A DNA stretch of 64,000 nucleotides from Pedobacter aquae (GTDB lineage Bacteria; Bacteroidota; Bacteroidia; Sphingobacteriales; Sphingobacteriaceae), in NCBI RefSeq assembly GCF_008195825.1, contig NZ_CP043329.1, forward strand, positions 3,100,001-3,164,000. The letters are read 5' to 3'. Positions 17,095 through 25,709 of this stretch are shown here, piece after piece. Made by a program: the position numbers and the translations under genes. Each line of letters starts with the position of its first letter. The stretch's first letter is position 1. Below the pieces are notes generated by a model. It made no database searches and was not told where the DNA came from. It saw only the letters and a list, made by a program, of their open reading frames with translations.

Positions 17095-17679
17095 TTATAA
17101 CTTTTTATTGCTAAAAATATAATGTCTTTCTGGCGTGATGCATTGATTTAAGGGAATATCAAACTCATCTGCTACTAGTTTTTCTTCTATAGGCGGAAAT
17201 AGAGATAAGCCAATTTTTAAAGCATCTTTTTTACAAGTACTTAAAAACCTATCGTAAAATCCGCCACCGTAACCAATTCTATTGCCGGATGCATCAAAAG
17301 CCAAAAGCGGAACAAAAACAACATCTATTATATCACTTGAGATGATATGCCCATAAACAGGCTCTGGAATATGGTATTCGTTTTTACGTAAAACTGTTTG
17401 ATAATGATCAAAAACTACATTTTCTAGTTTTGACTCTTTAAAATTAGTTCTCGGGATAACAATTTTTAAATTGGGGTATTGATGTTTAAAAAAGGAAAGT
17501 ATCTCAAACGTATCTACTTCGTTATTTTCTTTTATAGGTAAAAAGATGTGCACATATTGGTAAGCAGACCAATCTATGGATTTTATACGTTCTAAAATTT
17601 TATCATTTAAATCCCAAAATTCTGATTTACTGAGGCTTAAGCGCTTTAACCTCATTTTATTTCGAATTTCCTTTTTCAA
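17095..17679 (-). CDS. 5-formyltetrahydrofolate cyclo-ligase
   Basis: Converts 5-formyl-THF to 5,10-methenyl-THF with ATP, returning a dead-end folate to one-carbon metabolism. The 194 residues start with a basic segment (MKKEIRNKMRLKRLSLS) and carry the family signature GNRIGYGGGFYDRFL plus FVPLLAFD. Length matches the family. Upstream are the efp terminator and efp. Confidence 0.92.
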   Translation of the reverse strand: MKKEIRNKMRLKRLSLSKSEFWDLNDKILERIKSIDWSAYQYVHIFLPIKENNEVDTFEILSFFKHQYPNLKIVIPRTNFKESKLENVVFDHYQTVLRKNEYHIPEPVYGHIISSDIIDVVFVPLLAFDASGNRIGYGGGFYDRFLSTCKKDALKIGLSLFPPIEEKLVADEFDIPLNQCITPERHYIFSNKKL

Positions 17680-17723
17680 ATTAAGCGTGGATATTTTAAA
17701 GCACTAATATAAAGATTAGAAAC

Positions 17724-17760
17724 AAAAAACGGCCTCTGTTTCAAAGAAACGAGACCGTTA
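17724..17760 (-). terminator. Rho-independent terminator after efp
   Basis: On the minus strand AACGGTCTCGTTTC and GAAACAGAGGCCGTT form a long, slightly imperfect hairpin followed by TTTTTTG. It begins about 27 bases past the efp stop codon. Confidence 0.88.
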
Positions 17761-17786
17761 TCAACCTAAACCTAAATATGAAAATC

Positions 17787-18350
17787 TTAATTTTTTACTC
17801 TTTCTATGTAGCTACCAGTTGCGGTATCAACCTTTACTTTATCACCTTGATTGATAAATAAAGGCACTCTAATTTCTACACCTGTTTCAACGGTTGCTAA
17901 TTTGGTAGCATTTGTTGAGGTATCGCCTTTTACAGCTGGCTCTGTATAAGTGATTTCTAACTCTACAGAATGTGGCGCCTGCGCCATAATAGGTTCTTCG
18001 CTTTCAAAAGCGATGATAACATTCATACCTTCTTTTAAGAAACGGGCAGCATCACCAAATAAGAATTTAGGAATATTAAATTGCTCATAAGTGCGATTAT
18101 CCATCACCACAAAAAAATCAGCATCATCATATAAATACTGATAGTCATTGGTTTCAACACGGCAAATTTCAACCTCTTCATCAGTACGGAAACGATATTC
18201 AACCAATTTACCTGTTTTTACGTTACGCATTTTAGCTTGATAAAATGCTCTTAAGTTACCTGGTGTACGATGAATAAATTCTTCAACTGCAACTAAATCA
18301 CCGTTAAATCTTAAGATATTACCGTTTTTAATTTCTGATGCTTTTGCCAT
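17787..18350 (-). CDS. efp: Translation elongation factor P
   Basis: Binds the ribosome and relieves stalling at polyproline. The 187 residues show the three-domain EF-P layout and the C-terminal signature GVEIRVPLFINQGDKVKVDTATGSYIER. The tip loop that is normally modified reads RTPGNLRAF (residues 28-36): the residue aligned with Escherichia coli Lys34 is Asn32, and an Arg (34) lies two positions on. So a beta-lysyl or similar lysine modification is not possible at the usual place. The gene is last in the lpx-side strand run and has its own terminator. Confidence 0.95.
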   Translation of the reverse strand: MAKASEIKNGNILRFNGDLVAVEEFIHRTPGNLRAFYQAKMRNVKTGKLVEYRFRTDEEVEICRVETNDYQYLYDDADFFVVMDNRTYEQFNIPKFLFGDAARFLKEGMNVIIAFESEEPIMAQAPHSVELEITYTEPAVKGDTSTNATKLATVETGVEIRVPLFINQGDKVKVDTATGSYIERVKN

Positions 18351-18440
18351 GTTTGAATGCTTAATTTTGGGTGTGCAAAGGTATAATTAAATAATTTATA
18401 TATCAATAATAATGCTGTGTTTCTGTTTTTTGTATGGTCT

Positions 18441-19061
18441 TTACTTATAATCTGCTAAGTATAACTGGTTTTTACAAAAAGAATATTCTTGGGCTTGGTT
18501 AGAACCAATTAACACCAATCTGTTTTCGGTATAGCTCTTTATCATCTCCTGGTACCAGTTGCTCCCTTGCTCGTCTAAATTAGAAGTTGGTTCATCTAGT
18601 ATAAGAATAGGTGTATCTGATAAAAATGCTAAAGCCAATTTTACCCTTTGTTTCATCCCTGATGAAAAATATTTTACTGCCTTATTTTTATTAGCTACCA
18701 TGTTTAAGATGGCAATAACCTCATCATCAGATTGATGTAAGAAGCGTTTTTTGAAAGAGAAATGAAACTTTATAATTTCTTGAAGTGTAAAATCTTCTAT
18801 CAATTCTAAATAGGGCGCTGCTATACTTACGCTATTGAAAATATCATCAACCTCTATGGGGTTGCCTAAATTATCTTTATAACTGATGATGCCAGCGCTA
18901 GGAGCTAAGGAACCGGAAATAATTTGCAATAGGGTTGATTTACCAGAACCGTTAATTCCTAACAAAGCATAGGCATTACCAGAAGAAAAGGTATAGTTGA
19001 TTTCTTTAAAAATCCACTCGCGGTTAAAGCGCCTGCTTACTTTGTTAAGAATAATCTCCAT
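18441..19061 (-). CDS. ABC transporter ATP-binding protein
   Basis: 206-residue ATPase subunit. Walker A GINGSGKST (about 35-43), signature YFSSGMKQRVKLALAF, Walker B ILILDEPTSNLD are all present. No permease gene adjoins, so the transported substrate is unknown. It starts 9 bases after the lpxA stop, so it is probably transcribed with the lipid A genes; a link to lipid A export is only a guess. Confidence 0.88.
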   Translation of the reverse strand: MEIILNKVSRRFNREWIFKEINYTFSSGNAYALLGINGSGKSTLLQIISGSLAPSAGIISYKDNLGNPIEVDDIFNSVSIAAPYLELIEDFTLQEIIKFHFSFKKRFLHQSDDEVIAILNMVANKNKAVKYFSSGMKQRVKLALAFLSDTPILILDEPTSNLDEQGSNWYQEMIKSYTENRLVLIGSNQAQEYSFCKNQLYLADYK

Positions 19062-19070
19062 AAAGAGATT

Positions 19071-19853
19071 TTAAGAGTTTCCGAAGCCTTTCATGACCCC
19101 TCTGTTAGAGTTTCTGATGAAATTAATAATCTCATCACGCTCTTCTGTTGGTTTAAAATCAGCCTCTATAATGTCTAAAGCTTTAGTTACATTATTATGC
19201 TTAACAAAAAGTACACGATAAATTTCTTGTATTTCGTTAATTTTTTCTGATGTAAATCCTCTTCTTCTTAAACCCACAGAGTTGATACCGGTATAAGAAA
19301 GTGGTTCACGAGCAACTTTTACATAAGGCGGTATATCTTTACGCACCAAAGAACCTCCGGTAACGAAAGCGTGAGAGCCTACCTTACAAAATTGGTGTAT
19401 AGCTACCATACCTGCTAGTACCACATTATCGCCAATGGTAATATGCCCGGCAAGAGTTGTATTGTTAGAAAAAATGCAATTATCACCAACTTCACAGTCA
19501 TGCGCTACGTGGCAATAAGCCATTAATAAGCAGTTATTTCCTACTCTTGTCTCCCATTTATCATTAGTGCCACGGTTAATGGTTACATACTCTCTAATGG
19601 TTGTATTATCACCTATCACAGCTAAAGTTTCTTCGCCAGCGTATTTTAAATCTTGTGGGATTGCAGAAATAACAGCTCCAGGGAAAATTTTGCAATTTTT
19701 ACCAATTCTAGCGCCATCCATGATGGTAACATTAGAACCTATCCAGGTTCCCTCGCCAATTTCTACGTTTTTGTGTATAACCGCAAAAGGGTCTATAACT
19801 ACACTGTTAGCAATTTTTGCCTGTGGGTGTATATAAGCTAATGGTTGTATCAT
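19071..19853 (-). CDS. lpxA: UDP-N-acetylglucosamine acyltransferase
   Basis: First committed step of lipid A synthesis: moves a 3-hydroxyacyl chain from ACP to UDP-GlcNAc. The 260 residues begin with left-handed parallel beta-helix hexapeptides (IHPQAKIANSVVIDPFAVI) and contain HVAHDCEVGDN, with the catalytic histidine, and GLRRRGFTSEKI of the C-terminal helical domain. The start overlaps lpxC-fabZ by four bases. Confidence 0.96.
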   Translation of the reverse strand: MIQPLAYIHPQAKIANSVVIDPFAVIHKNVEIGEGTWIGSNVTIMDGARIGKNCKIFPGAVISAIPQDLKYAGEETLAVIGDNTTIREYVTINRGTNDKWETRVGNNCLLMAYCHVAHDCEVGDNCIFSNNTTLAGHITIGDNVVLAGMVAIHQFCKVGSHAFVTGGSLVRKDIPPYVKVAREPLSYTGINSVGLRRRGFTSEKINEIQEIYRVLFVKHNNVTKALDIIEADFKPTEERDEIINFIRNSNRGVMKGFGNS

Positions 19854-21262
19854 GAAGGTGTATTGGTTTCTCTAACTTTACTAATTTGAGCCATCATTTC
19901 GGCTTCTACCACAACTGTTTCGCCCACCATACCAATACCTTTCATTTGTGCAATGCCCCTTCTAATAGGTTCCATTAAATCACATCTAAAAACTATCGTA
20001 TCGCCAGGTAAAACCTGTGCTCTAAATCTTACTTTATCTATTTTTAAGAAATAAGTAAGGTAATTTTCTGGATCTTCTACAGTACTTAATACTAAGATAC
20101 CTCCAGTTTGTGCCATGGCTTCTATTTGAACAACACCAGGTAAAACAGGTGCACCAGGAAAGTGTCCTTTAAAGAACTCTTCATTCATGGTTACATTTTT
20201 AACCCCTACAACATGTGTTTTGGTAAGTTCTAATATTTTATCGATGAATAAAAACGGTTGTCTGTGTGGCAAAATCTCCATGATTTTGGTAATATCATAA
20301 AGAGGTTTTGCTTGTGGATCATAAACATGATGCGTTTTTTTCTTCTTATCTTTTTTGATAGCTGCTTTAATTTTTTTGGCAAAAGCTACGTTTGCAGCAT
20401 GCCCCGGACGAGCCGCCATGATATGCCCTTTGATAGGCGTACCAATTAAAGCTAAATCGCCAATCATATCTAATAATTTATGACGGGCAGGTTCATTCTG
20501 GTAGCGTAATTCTATATTATTTAGAATACCTTCTCTGGCAACTTTTATCTCATCACGGTTAAAAGCTGTGGCTAATTCTTTTAATTCGCTTTCTTCTATT
20601 TCGTGGTCTACAATAACAATAGCGTTATTAATGTCTCCGCCTTTAATAAGGTTATGCTTTAAAAGCATTTTAAGCTCGTGTAAAAAAACAAAAGTTCTGC
20701 AAGAAGCAATCTCATCATTAAACTCGGCTATACTTGAAATGGTTGCATGTTGACTGCCTAATACAGGAGAGTTATAATCTACCATACAGGTAAATCTATA
20801 ATCATCTAAAGGCATGGCCACCATTTCTACTTTTCTATCATCCTCAGAATAATGGATATTATGCGGGATATGATAGTATTCTCTATCAGCATCTTGCTCT
20901 ACAAAACCTACCGACTCTAAAGCTTTTACAAATTCTATAGAACTACCATCTAAAATAGGAACTTCTATTCCGTCTAGTTCTATCATCACATTATCAACAT
21001 CGCAACCCACTAAAGAGGCTAAAACATGTTCTGTGGTGCTTACACTTGCTCCGTTTTGAGATAAAGTAGTGCTTCTTGATGTATCTGTAACGTTATCAAC
21101 GTCTGCGTCTATAATAGGTTGTCCTGGTAAATCAACTCTTTTAAACTTGTATCCATGATTCTCCGGAGCTGGCTTAAAAGTTAAGGTAACTTTTGCACCA
21201 GTATGTAATCCTACTCCGCTTACGCTAATATCTGATTTAATAGTTCTTTGCCTAAGATTCAT
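19850..21262 (-). CDS. lpxC-fabZ: Bifunctional UDP-3-O-acyl-GlcNAc deacetylase / 3-hydroxyacyl-ACP dehydratase
   Basis: Fusion of 470 residues. The first about 300 residues are LpxC, with zinc-site motifs TTEHVLASLVG and HKLLDMIGDLALIG, and do the committed deacetylation of lipid A synthesis. The last about 150 are FabZ (LPHRQPFLFIDKI, GHFPGAPVLPGVVQIEAMAQTG), which dehydrates 3-hydroxyacyl-ACP. This fusion is a known Bacteroidota feature that ties the two pathways competing for 3-hydroxyacyl-ACP. It lies between lpxD (9-base gap) and lpxA (4-base overlap). Confidence 0.97.
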   Translation of the reverse strand: MNLRQRTIKSDISVSGVGLHTGAKVTLTFKPAPENHGYKFKRVDLPGQPIIDADVDNVTDTSRSTTLSQNGASVSTTEHVLASLVGCDVDNVMIELDGIEVPILDGSSIEFVKALESVGFVEQDADREYYHIPHNIHYSEDDRKVEMVAMPLDDYRFTCMVDYNSPVLGSQHATISSIAEFNDEIASCRTFVFLHELKMLLKHNLIKGGDINNAIVIVDHEIEESELKELATAFNRDEIKVAREGILNNIELRYQNEPARHKLLDMIGDLALIGTPIKGHIMAARPGHAANVAFAKKIKAAIKKDKKKKTHHVYDPQAKPLYDITKIMEILPHRQPFLFIDKILELTKTHVVGVKNVTMNEEFFKGHFPGAPVLPGVVQIEAMAQTGGILVLSTVEDPENYLTYFLKIDKVRFRAQVLPGDTIVFRCDLMEPIRRGIAQMKGIGMVGETVVVEAEMMAQISKVRETNTPS

Positions 21263-21271
21263 ACTGTAGTG

Positions 21272-22321
21272 TTATTTATTAATGGAATTATCCTGAAGTT
21301 CTTTAAGCATACGCTGTAAATCTTCTATTTTTTTCTCCATTTCTGGAAGTCTTTGGATAATTACCTGAGACCGCATATAATTTTGATAGGTGGTTGCTGG
21401 TGCACCGCCCCATTTTCTATTCTCTTCTTCTATGGATTTATTGATACCCGATTTTGCTTGTATTTGCGTACCCTTGGCTAAAGTAATGTGCCCAACAATA
21501 CCAACCTGCCCACCAACAATACAATTTTCACCAATTTTGGTGCTGCCAGAAACTCCCGTTTGCGAAGCAATTACGGTATTTGAGCCAATTTCTGCATTGT
21601 GTGCAATTTGTATCAGGTTATCTAATTTAACCCCTTTACGGATAATGGTAGAACCCATAGTTGCTCTATCTATACAAGTATTGGCGCCAACTTCAACCCA
21701 ATCTTCTATAACAACATTACCAATTTGGCTTATTTTATGGTAAGAGCCATCTGCTTGTGGAGCAAAACCAAAACCATCGCTGCCTATAACGGCATTGCTA
21801 TGGATAATGACATTGTTCCCTATAATACAATCATGATAAACTTTTACGCCTGAAAATAAAGTTGTAGAAGCGCCTACTTCTACATTATCTCCTAAAAAAG
21901 AATGAGGATAAATTTTTGCCCCATCGCCAACTTTTGCATTAGCACCTATATAAGTAAAAGCACCAATAAAAACATCTTTTCCTACAACGGCATCTGGATG
22001 AATAAAGGAAGGTTCTTCTATACCTACTTTATTTAGTTTAAGGGTATTGTATTTCTCTAGCAAAACAGAGAAACTACTGTAAGCATCATTAACCCTAATA
22101 ACGGTAGCCTTAACCGGCTGGGTTAACTCTAAATCTTTATTTATAATTACCACAGAAGCTTGGGTAGTATAAAGATGAGACTCATACTTTGGGTTAGCTA
22201 AAAAAGAAAGGCTACCTTCATTGGCTTCTTCAATTTTTGCTAACTTAAAAACTATTGCGTCTGGATTACCTTCTATGGTTCCATTTAGCAATAAACTAAC
22301 CTCTTTTGCGGTAAATTGCAT
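21272..22321 (-). CDS. lpxD: UDP-3-O-(3-hydroxyacyl)glucosamine N-acyltransferase
   Basis: Third acylation-stage enzyme of lipid A synthesis. The 349 residues have the N-terminal uridine-binding domain (MQFTAKEVSLLLNG), a long run of hexapeptide repeats and the active-site region IQIAHNAEIGSN with its histidine. It leads the lpxD, lpxC-fabZ, lpxA run; a 72-base gap separates it from the HD gene upstream. Confidence 0.96.
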   Translation of the reverse strand: MQFTAKEVSLLLNGTIEGNPDAIVFKLAKIEEANEGSLSFLANPKYESHLYTTQASVVIINKDLELTQPVKATVIRVNDAYSSFSVLLEKYNTLKLNKVGIEEPSFIHPDAVVGKDVFIGAFTYIGANAKVGDGAKIYPHSFLGDNVEVGASTTLFSGVKVYHDCIIGNNVIIHSNAVIGSDGFGFAPQADGSYHKISQIGNVVIEDWVEVGANTCIDRATMGSTIIRKGVKLDNLIQIAHNAEIGSNTVIASQTGVSGSTKIGENCIVGGQVGIVGHITLAKGTQIQAKSGINKSIEEENRKWGGAPATTYQNYMRSQVIIQRLPEMEKKIEDLQRMLKELQDNSINK

Positions 22322-22393
22322 TTGGCAAAATTAACTGATAATATGAAATGAACAAATTGTTAGGTTAAAATACAAGGTAGCAAAGTTATACTT

Positions 22394-23605
22394 TTAAATA
22401 ACAAAGGAAATTTTTGTTACCACCTTTGATAAAGCCTCTAAGTTAGAATTATCAGAAACTGCCGCTATATCTTCTATTTGCCCGCTTTTTAACAAAACTT
22501 TTATGCTACCACTGCCTACTTTATAGGCCATATTGTTGATGGTATCACTAAAAATAAAATATTCAGATTCTTCATCACTAATAGCCAATTTAGCTATAAT
22601 ATGTGCTTTTATTTTAGCAACCTTAGCAGCATCTGGCAAAGAATTATCTATTTCTACTTTATAAAGATTTCTTTGGATAAGATTTTTACATAGGGTACTT
22701 AAAATAAAATCATCATGATTTTGCCATACTTTTACTGCGGCCATCATATCATGGTCGTCTAATTTTGCAAAGAAAGAAAGATGCTCACTATCCTTGGTAA
22801 AATCATCAGCAAGTATATCATGATATAAAAAATGACTTAAAGCTGGCGTTGCAAAAAGCTTTACATCGGCCTTAGCCAATGCTCTTGCTCTTTTTAAAAT
22901 CTTAACCAATAATTGCTCTGCCGCCACCACAGTTTTATGTAAATAAACCTGCCAATACATCAGCCTACGAGCTATCAAAAATTTCTCTATAGAATAAATG
23001 CCTTTTTCTTCTACCACCAAAGAGCCATCTTTAACGTTTAGGAGTTTAATGATACGGTCTGAGCTTACCATACCCTCAGTTACACCACTAAAAAAACTAT
23101 CGCGGTTTAAGTAATCTAAGCGGTCTAAATCTAACTGCCCAGAAATGAGTTGTGATAAAAACTTTTTAGGATAATTATTATTGAAAATGTCCAAAGCCAT
23201 GTCTAACCTACCATGAAACTCTTGGTTTAAACGCGACATAAACAAGCGGCTGATACGCTCGTGTGAAACGTTTTGAACCAAAGAATGCTCTAAAGCATGG
23301 GAAAAAGGACCATGGCCAATATCATGCAATAAAATAGCAATACAAGCCGCTTCTTCTTCTTCCGGAGTAATTACATGGCCTTTAGTTTGCAAATGTTCTA
23401 CCGCTAATTGCATTAAGTGCATAGCGCCTAATGCATGATGAAAGCGTGTATGTAAAGCCCCTGGATATACCAAATGTGTCATCCCTAATTGCTTAATATA
23501 TCTTAAGCGCTGGAAATAGGGGTGCTCTATCAAATCAAAAATTAAATCTGTTTTGATGCTGATAAAACCGTAAACCGGATCGTTGATAATTTTATTCTTA
23601 TTCAA
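22394..23605 (-). CDS. HD domain phosphohydrolase
   Basis: 403 residues with the HD metal-binding signature: HTRFHHALGAMHLMQL (first His), LLHDIGHGPFSHALEH (HD pair, about 93-108), and a later DRLDYLNRDSFFSGV. This pattern is that of the dGTPase/SAMHD1-like group (YwfO type), which hydrolyses nucleoside triphosphates, though substrate is not predictable. It is the first gene of the strand run that includes lpxD and is divergent from porX. Confidence 0.88.
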   Translation of the reverse strand: MNKNKIINDPVYGFISIKTDLIFDLIEHPYFQRLRYIKQLGMTHLVYPGALHTRFHHALGAMHLMQLAVEHLQTKGHVITPEEEEAACIAILLHDIGHGPFSHALEHSLVQNVSHERISRLFMSRLNQEFHGRLDMALDIFNNNYPKKFLSQLISGQLDLDRLDYLNRDSFFSGVTEGMVSSDRIIKLLNVKDGSLVVEEKGIYSIEKFLIARRLMYWQVYLHKTVVAAEQLLVKILKRARALAKADVKLFATPALSHFLYHDILADDFTKDSEHLSFFAKLDDHDMMAAVKVWQNHDDFILSTLCKNLIQRNLYKVEIDNSLPDAAKVAKIKAHIIAKLAISDEESEYFIFSDTINNMAYKVGSGSIKVLLKSGQIEDIAAVSDNSNLEALSKVVTKISFVI

Positions 23606-23644
23606 AGGAAATTATATAAGGCACAAATTTTGTTATTTTTATTG

Positions 23645-23679
23645 ATGCTGTATGCATTAATATACAATATTTACAGCAT
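23645..23679. repeat. Inverted repeat between the HD gene and porX
   Basis: ATGCTGTA (23645-23652) and TACAGCAT (23672-23679) are perfect 8-base arms separated by 19 A+T-rich bases, in the divergent promoter space. It could be an operator; no evidence beyond symmetry and place. Confidence 0.4.
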
Positions 23680-23713
23680 TTTTATATTTTAATTGATAAT
23701 AGAAACTAAAGAT

Positions 23714-25267
23714 ATGCAAACAGCCAATATTTTATGGGCAGATGACGAAATAGATCTTTTAAAACCACACATTTTATTTCTTAACGAAAAAGGATACCAT
23801 ATTGATACCGCAACCAACGGAAATGATGCTTTAGAAATTTTTAAATCGAAAGATTTTGATCTGGTTTTTTTAGATGAGAATATGCCTGGCTTAACTGGCT
23901 TAGAGACTTTAACTTCTATCAAAAGCACCAATCCGGATATTCCGGTGGTTATGATTACCAAAAGTGAAGAAGAATACTTAATGGAAGATGCCATTGGCGC
24001 AACCATTGATGATTATTTGATAAAACCTGTAAACCCAAAACAGATACTGCTAACCATTAAAAAGTTAATAGATAATAAACGTTTAATTAGCGAAAAAACT
24101 TCTATGGCCTACCAGCAAGATTTTAGAACGCTTGGTATGACCTTGAACGATAATTTAAACTTTCAGGAGTGGATTGATGTATACAAAAAGCTACTGTTTT
24201 GGGAAATTAAACTAGAAAAACTAGAAGATGCCGGTATGCATGAAATTTTAACCATGCAAAAAGCAGAAGCTAACGCCCAGTTTTGCAAGTTTGTAGAGAA
24301 AAATTACGCTACTTGGATAAACGACCAAGATAACGGACCAACATTTTCGCATCAGTTATTTAAAAAGAAGGTTTTCCCGGCTTTAAGCGAACATATTCCT
24401 ACTTTTTTTATTGTGATTGATAACCTGCGTTACGACCAATGGAAGGTTATAAACCCTTTAATTGCAGAATATTTTAGGTTAGAAGAAGAGGATAGCTATT
24501 TCAGTATCTTGCCAACAGCAACACAATATGCCAGAAACGCCATTTTCTCTGGCTTGCTGCCTTTAGATATGGAAAAACGTTTTCCAAACTTATGGCAAAA
24601 TGACGAGGATGAAGGCGGTAAAAATTTGCATGAAGAAGAGTTTTTAAAAGACCAAATTAAACGCTTACTCCGTAAAGATATTAAATTCTCTTACCATAAA
24701 ATATTAAATCAAGACCAAGGGAAAGATTTAAACGATTCTTTAACTAACCTGATGGACAATGATTTAAATGCCATTGTGTACAATTTTGTGGATATGCTTT
24801 CGCATGCTCGTACAGATATGCAAATGATTAAAGAATTGGCTAATGACGATGCCGCTTACCGTTCTTTAACCTTGAGCTGGTTTGAGCACTCGCCACTGTT
24901 AGACCTTTTGAAAAAACTTTCGCAAAAGAAAGTGAAAGTAATGATTACTACAGACCATGGTACCATTAGGGTAAAACACCCAAGTAAAGTTATTGGCGAT
25001 AGAAATACCAACACCAACTTGCGCTATAAACAAGGCAAAAACTTAAACTATAACAGCAAAGAAGTATACCACGTAAAAAACCCACATGAGATACACTTAC
25101 CAAAATTGCATCTAAGTTCTAGCTTTATTTTTGCTAAAGAAGACAGCTATTTTGTGTATCAAAATAACTATAACCAATTTGTTAACTTTTATAACGAAAC
25201 GTTCCAACACGGCGGCATTTCTTTAGAAGAAATGATAATTCCGTTTGTAACATATAAGAATAAATAA
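23714..25267 (+). CDS. porX: T9SS response regulator with PglZ domain
   Basis: Cytoplasmic regulator of the type IX secretion system. From ATG at 23714 it has 517 residues, the size of PorX. The receiver domain (1-120) has acidic pocket D10-D11, phosphoacceptor D54 (LVFLDENMPG), T82 and K104. A helical linker follows, then a PglZ/alkaline-phosphatase-like domain with the first metal Asp in FFIVIDNLRYDQW, the Thr-containing LPTATQYARNAIFSGL, the TTDHG motif and a final His in HGGISLEE. PorX works with PorY and an ECF sigma factor in Porphyromonas gingivalis; neither partner is adjacent here. Confidence 0.93.
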   Translation: MQTANILWADDEIDLLKPHILFLNEKGYHIDTATNGNDALEIFKSKDFDLVFLDENMPGLTGLETLTSIKSTNPDIPVVMITKSEEEYLMEDAIGATIDDYLIKPVNPKQILLTIKKLIDNKRLISEKTSMAYQQDFRTLGMTLNDNLNFQEWIDVYKKLLFWEIKLEKLEDAGMHEILTMQKAEANAQFCKFVEKNYATWINDQDNGPTFSHQLFKKKVFPALSEHIPTFFIVIDNLRYDQWKVINPLIAEYFRLEEEDSYFSILPTATQYARNAIFSGLLPLDMEKRFPNLWQNDEDEGGKNLHEEEFLKDQIKRLLRKDIKFSYHKILNQDQGKDLNDSLTNLMDNDLNAIVYNFVDMLSHARTDMQMIKELANDDAAYRSLTLSWFEHSPLLDLLKKLSQKKVKVMITTDHGTIRVKHPSKVIGDRNTNTNLRYKQGKNLNYNSKEVYHVKNPHEIHLPKLHLSSSFIFAKEDSYFVYQNNYNQFVNFYNETFQHGGISLEEMIIPFVTYKNK

Positions 25268-25288
25268 ATTATCGCTTATTTTTACGAT

Positions 25289-25708
25289 ATGCAAATAAGC
25301 GTTAAAAGTTTATCAGAACTTACAGAAGCAGCAAAACAAATTATAGAAGCTGCCGGCGAAGAGAAAATTTTTACTTTTTATGGGGATATGGGAGCCGGAA
25401 AAACAACTTTGATAAACCATTTATGCCAGCAATTAGGAGTAGAAGAGCATACTTCTAGTCCTACTTTTTCTATTGTGAACGAGTATAAAGGCAGTCATAA
25501 CACCATTTATCATTTTGATTTTTACCGTATCAAAAATGAAAGTGAAGCTTTTGATTTAGGTTATGAAGACTACTTTTACTCTGGACATTATTGTATGATA
25601 GAATGGCCAGAAAAAATAGCCGATTTGATTCCGTACCACCACATAAGAATTAAAATTTATCCTGTTACAGAAACAGAAAGATTAATAGATATCCAGAAAA
25701 TATCCTGA
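25289..25708 (+). CDS. tsaE: tRNA threonylcarbamoyladenosine biosynthesis ATPase
   Basis: ATPase partner of TsaB-TsaD in making the t6A modification at position 37 of ANN-decoding tRNAs. The 139 residues hold the Walker A motif GDMGAGKTTL (about 32-41), the TSPTFSIVNEY block and HFDFYRIKNESE. It lies 21 bases after porX and 1 base before ald. Confidence 0.95.
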   Translation: MQISVKSLSELTEAAKQIIEAAGEEKIFTFYGDMGAGKTTLINHLCQQLGVEEHTSSPTFSIVNEYKGSHNTIYHFDFYRIKNESEAFDLGYEDYFYSGHYCMIEWPEKIADLIPYHHIRIKIYPVTETERLIDIQKIS

Positions 25709-25709
25709 T

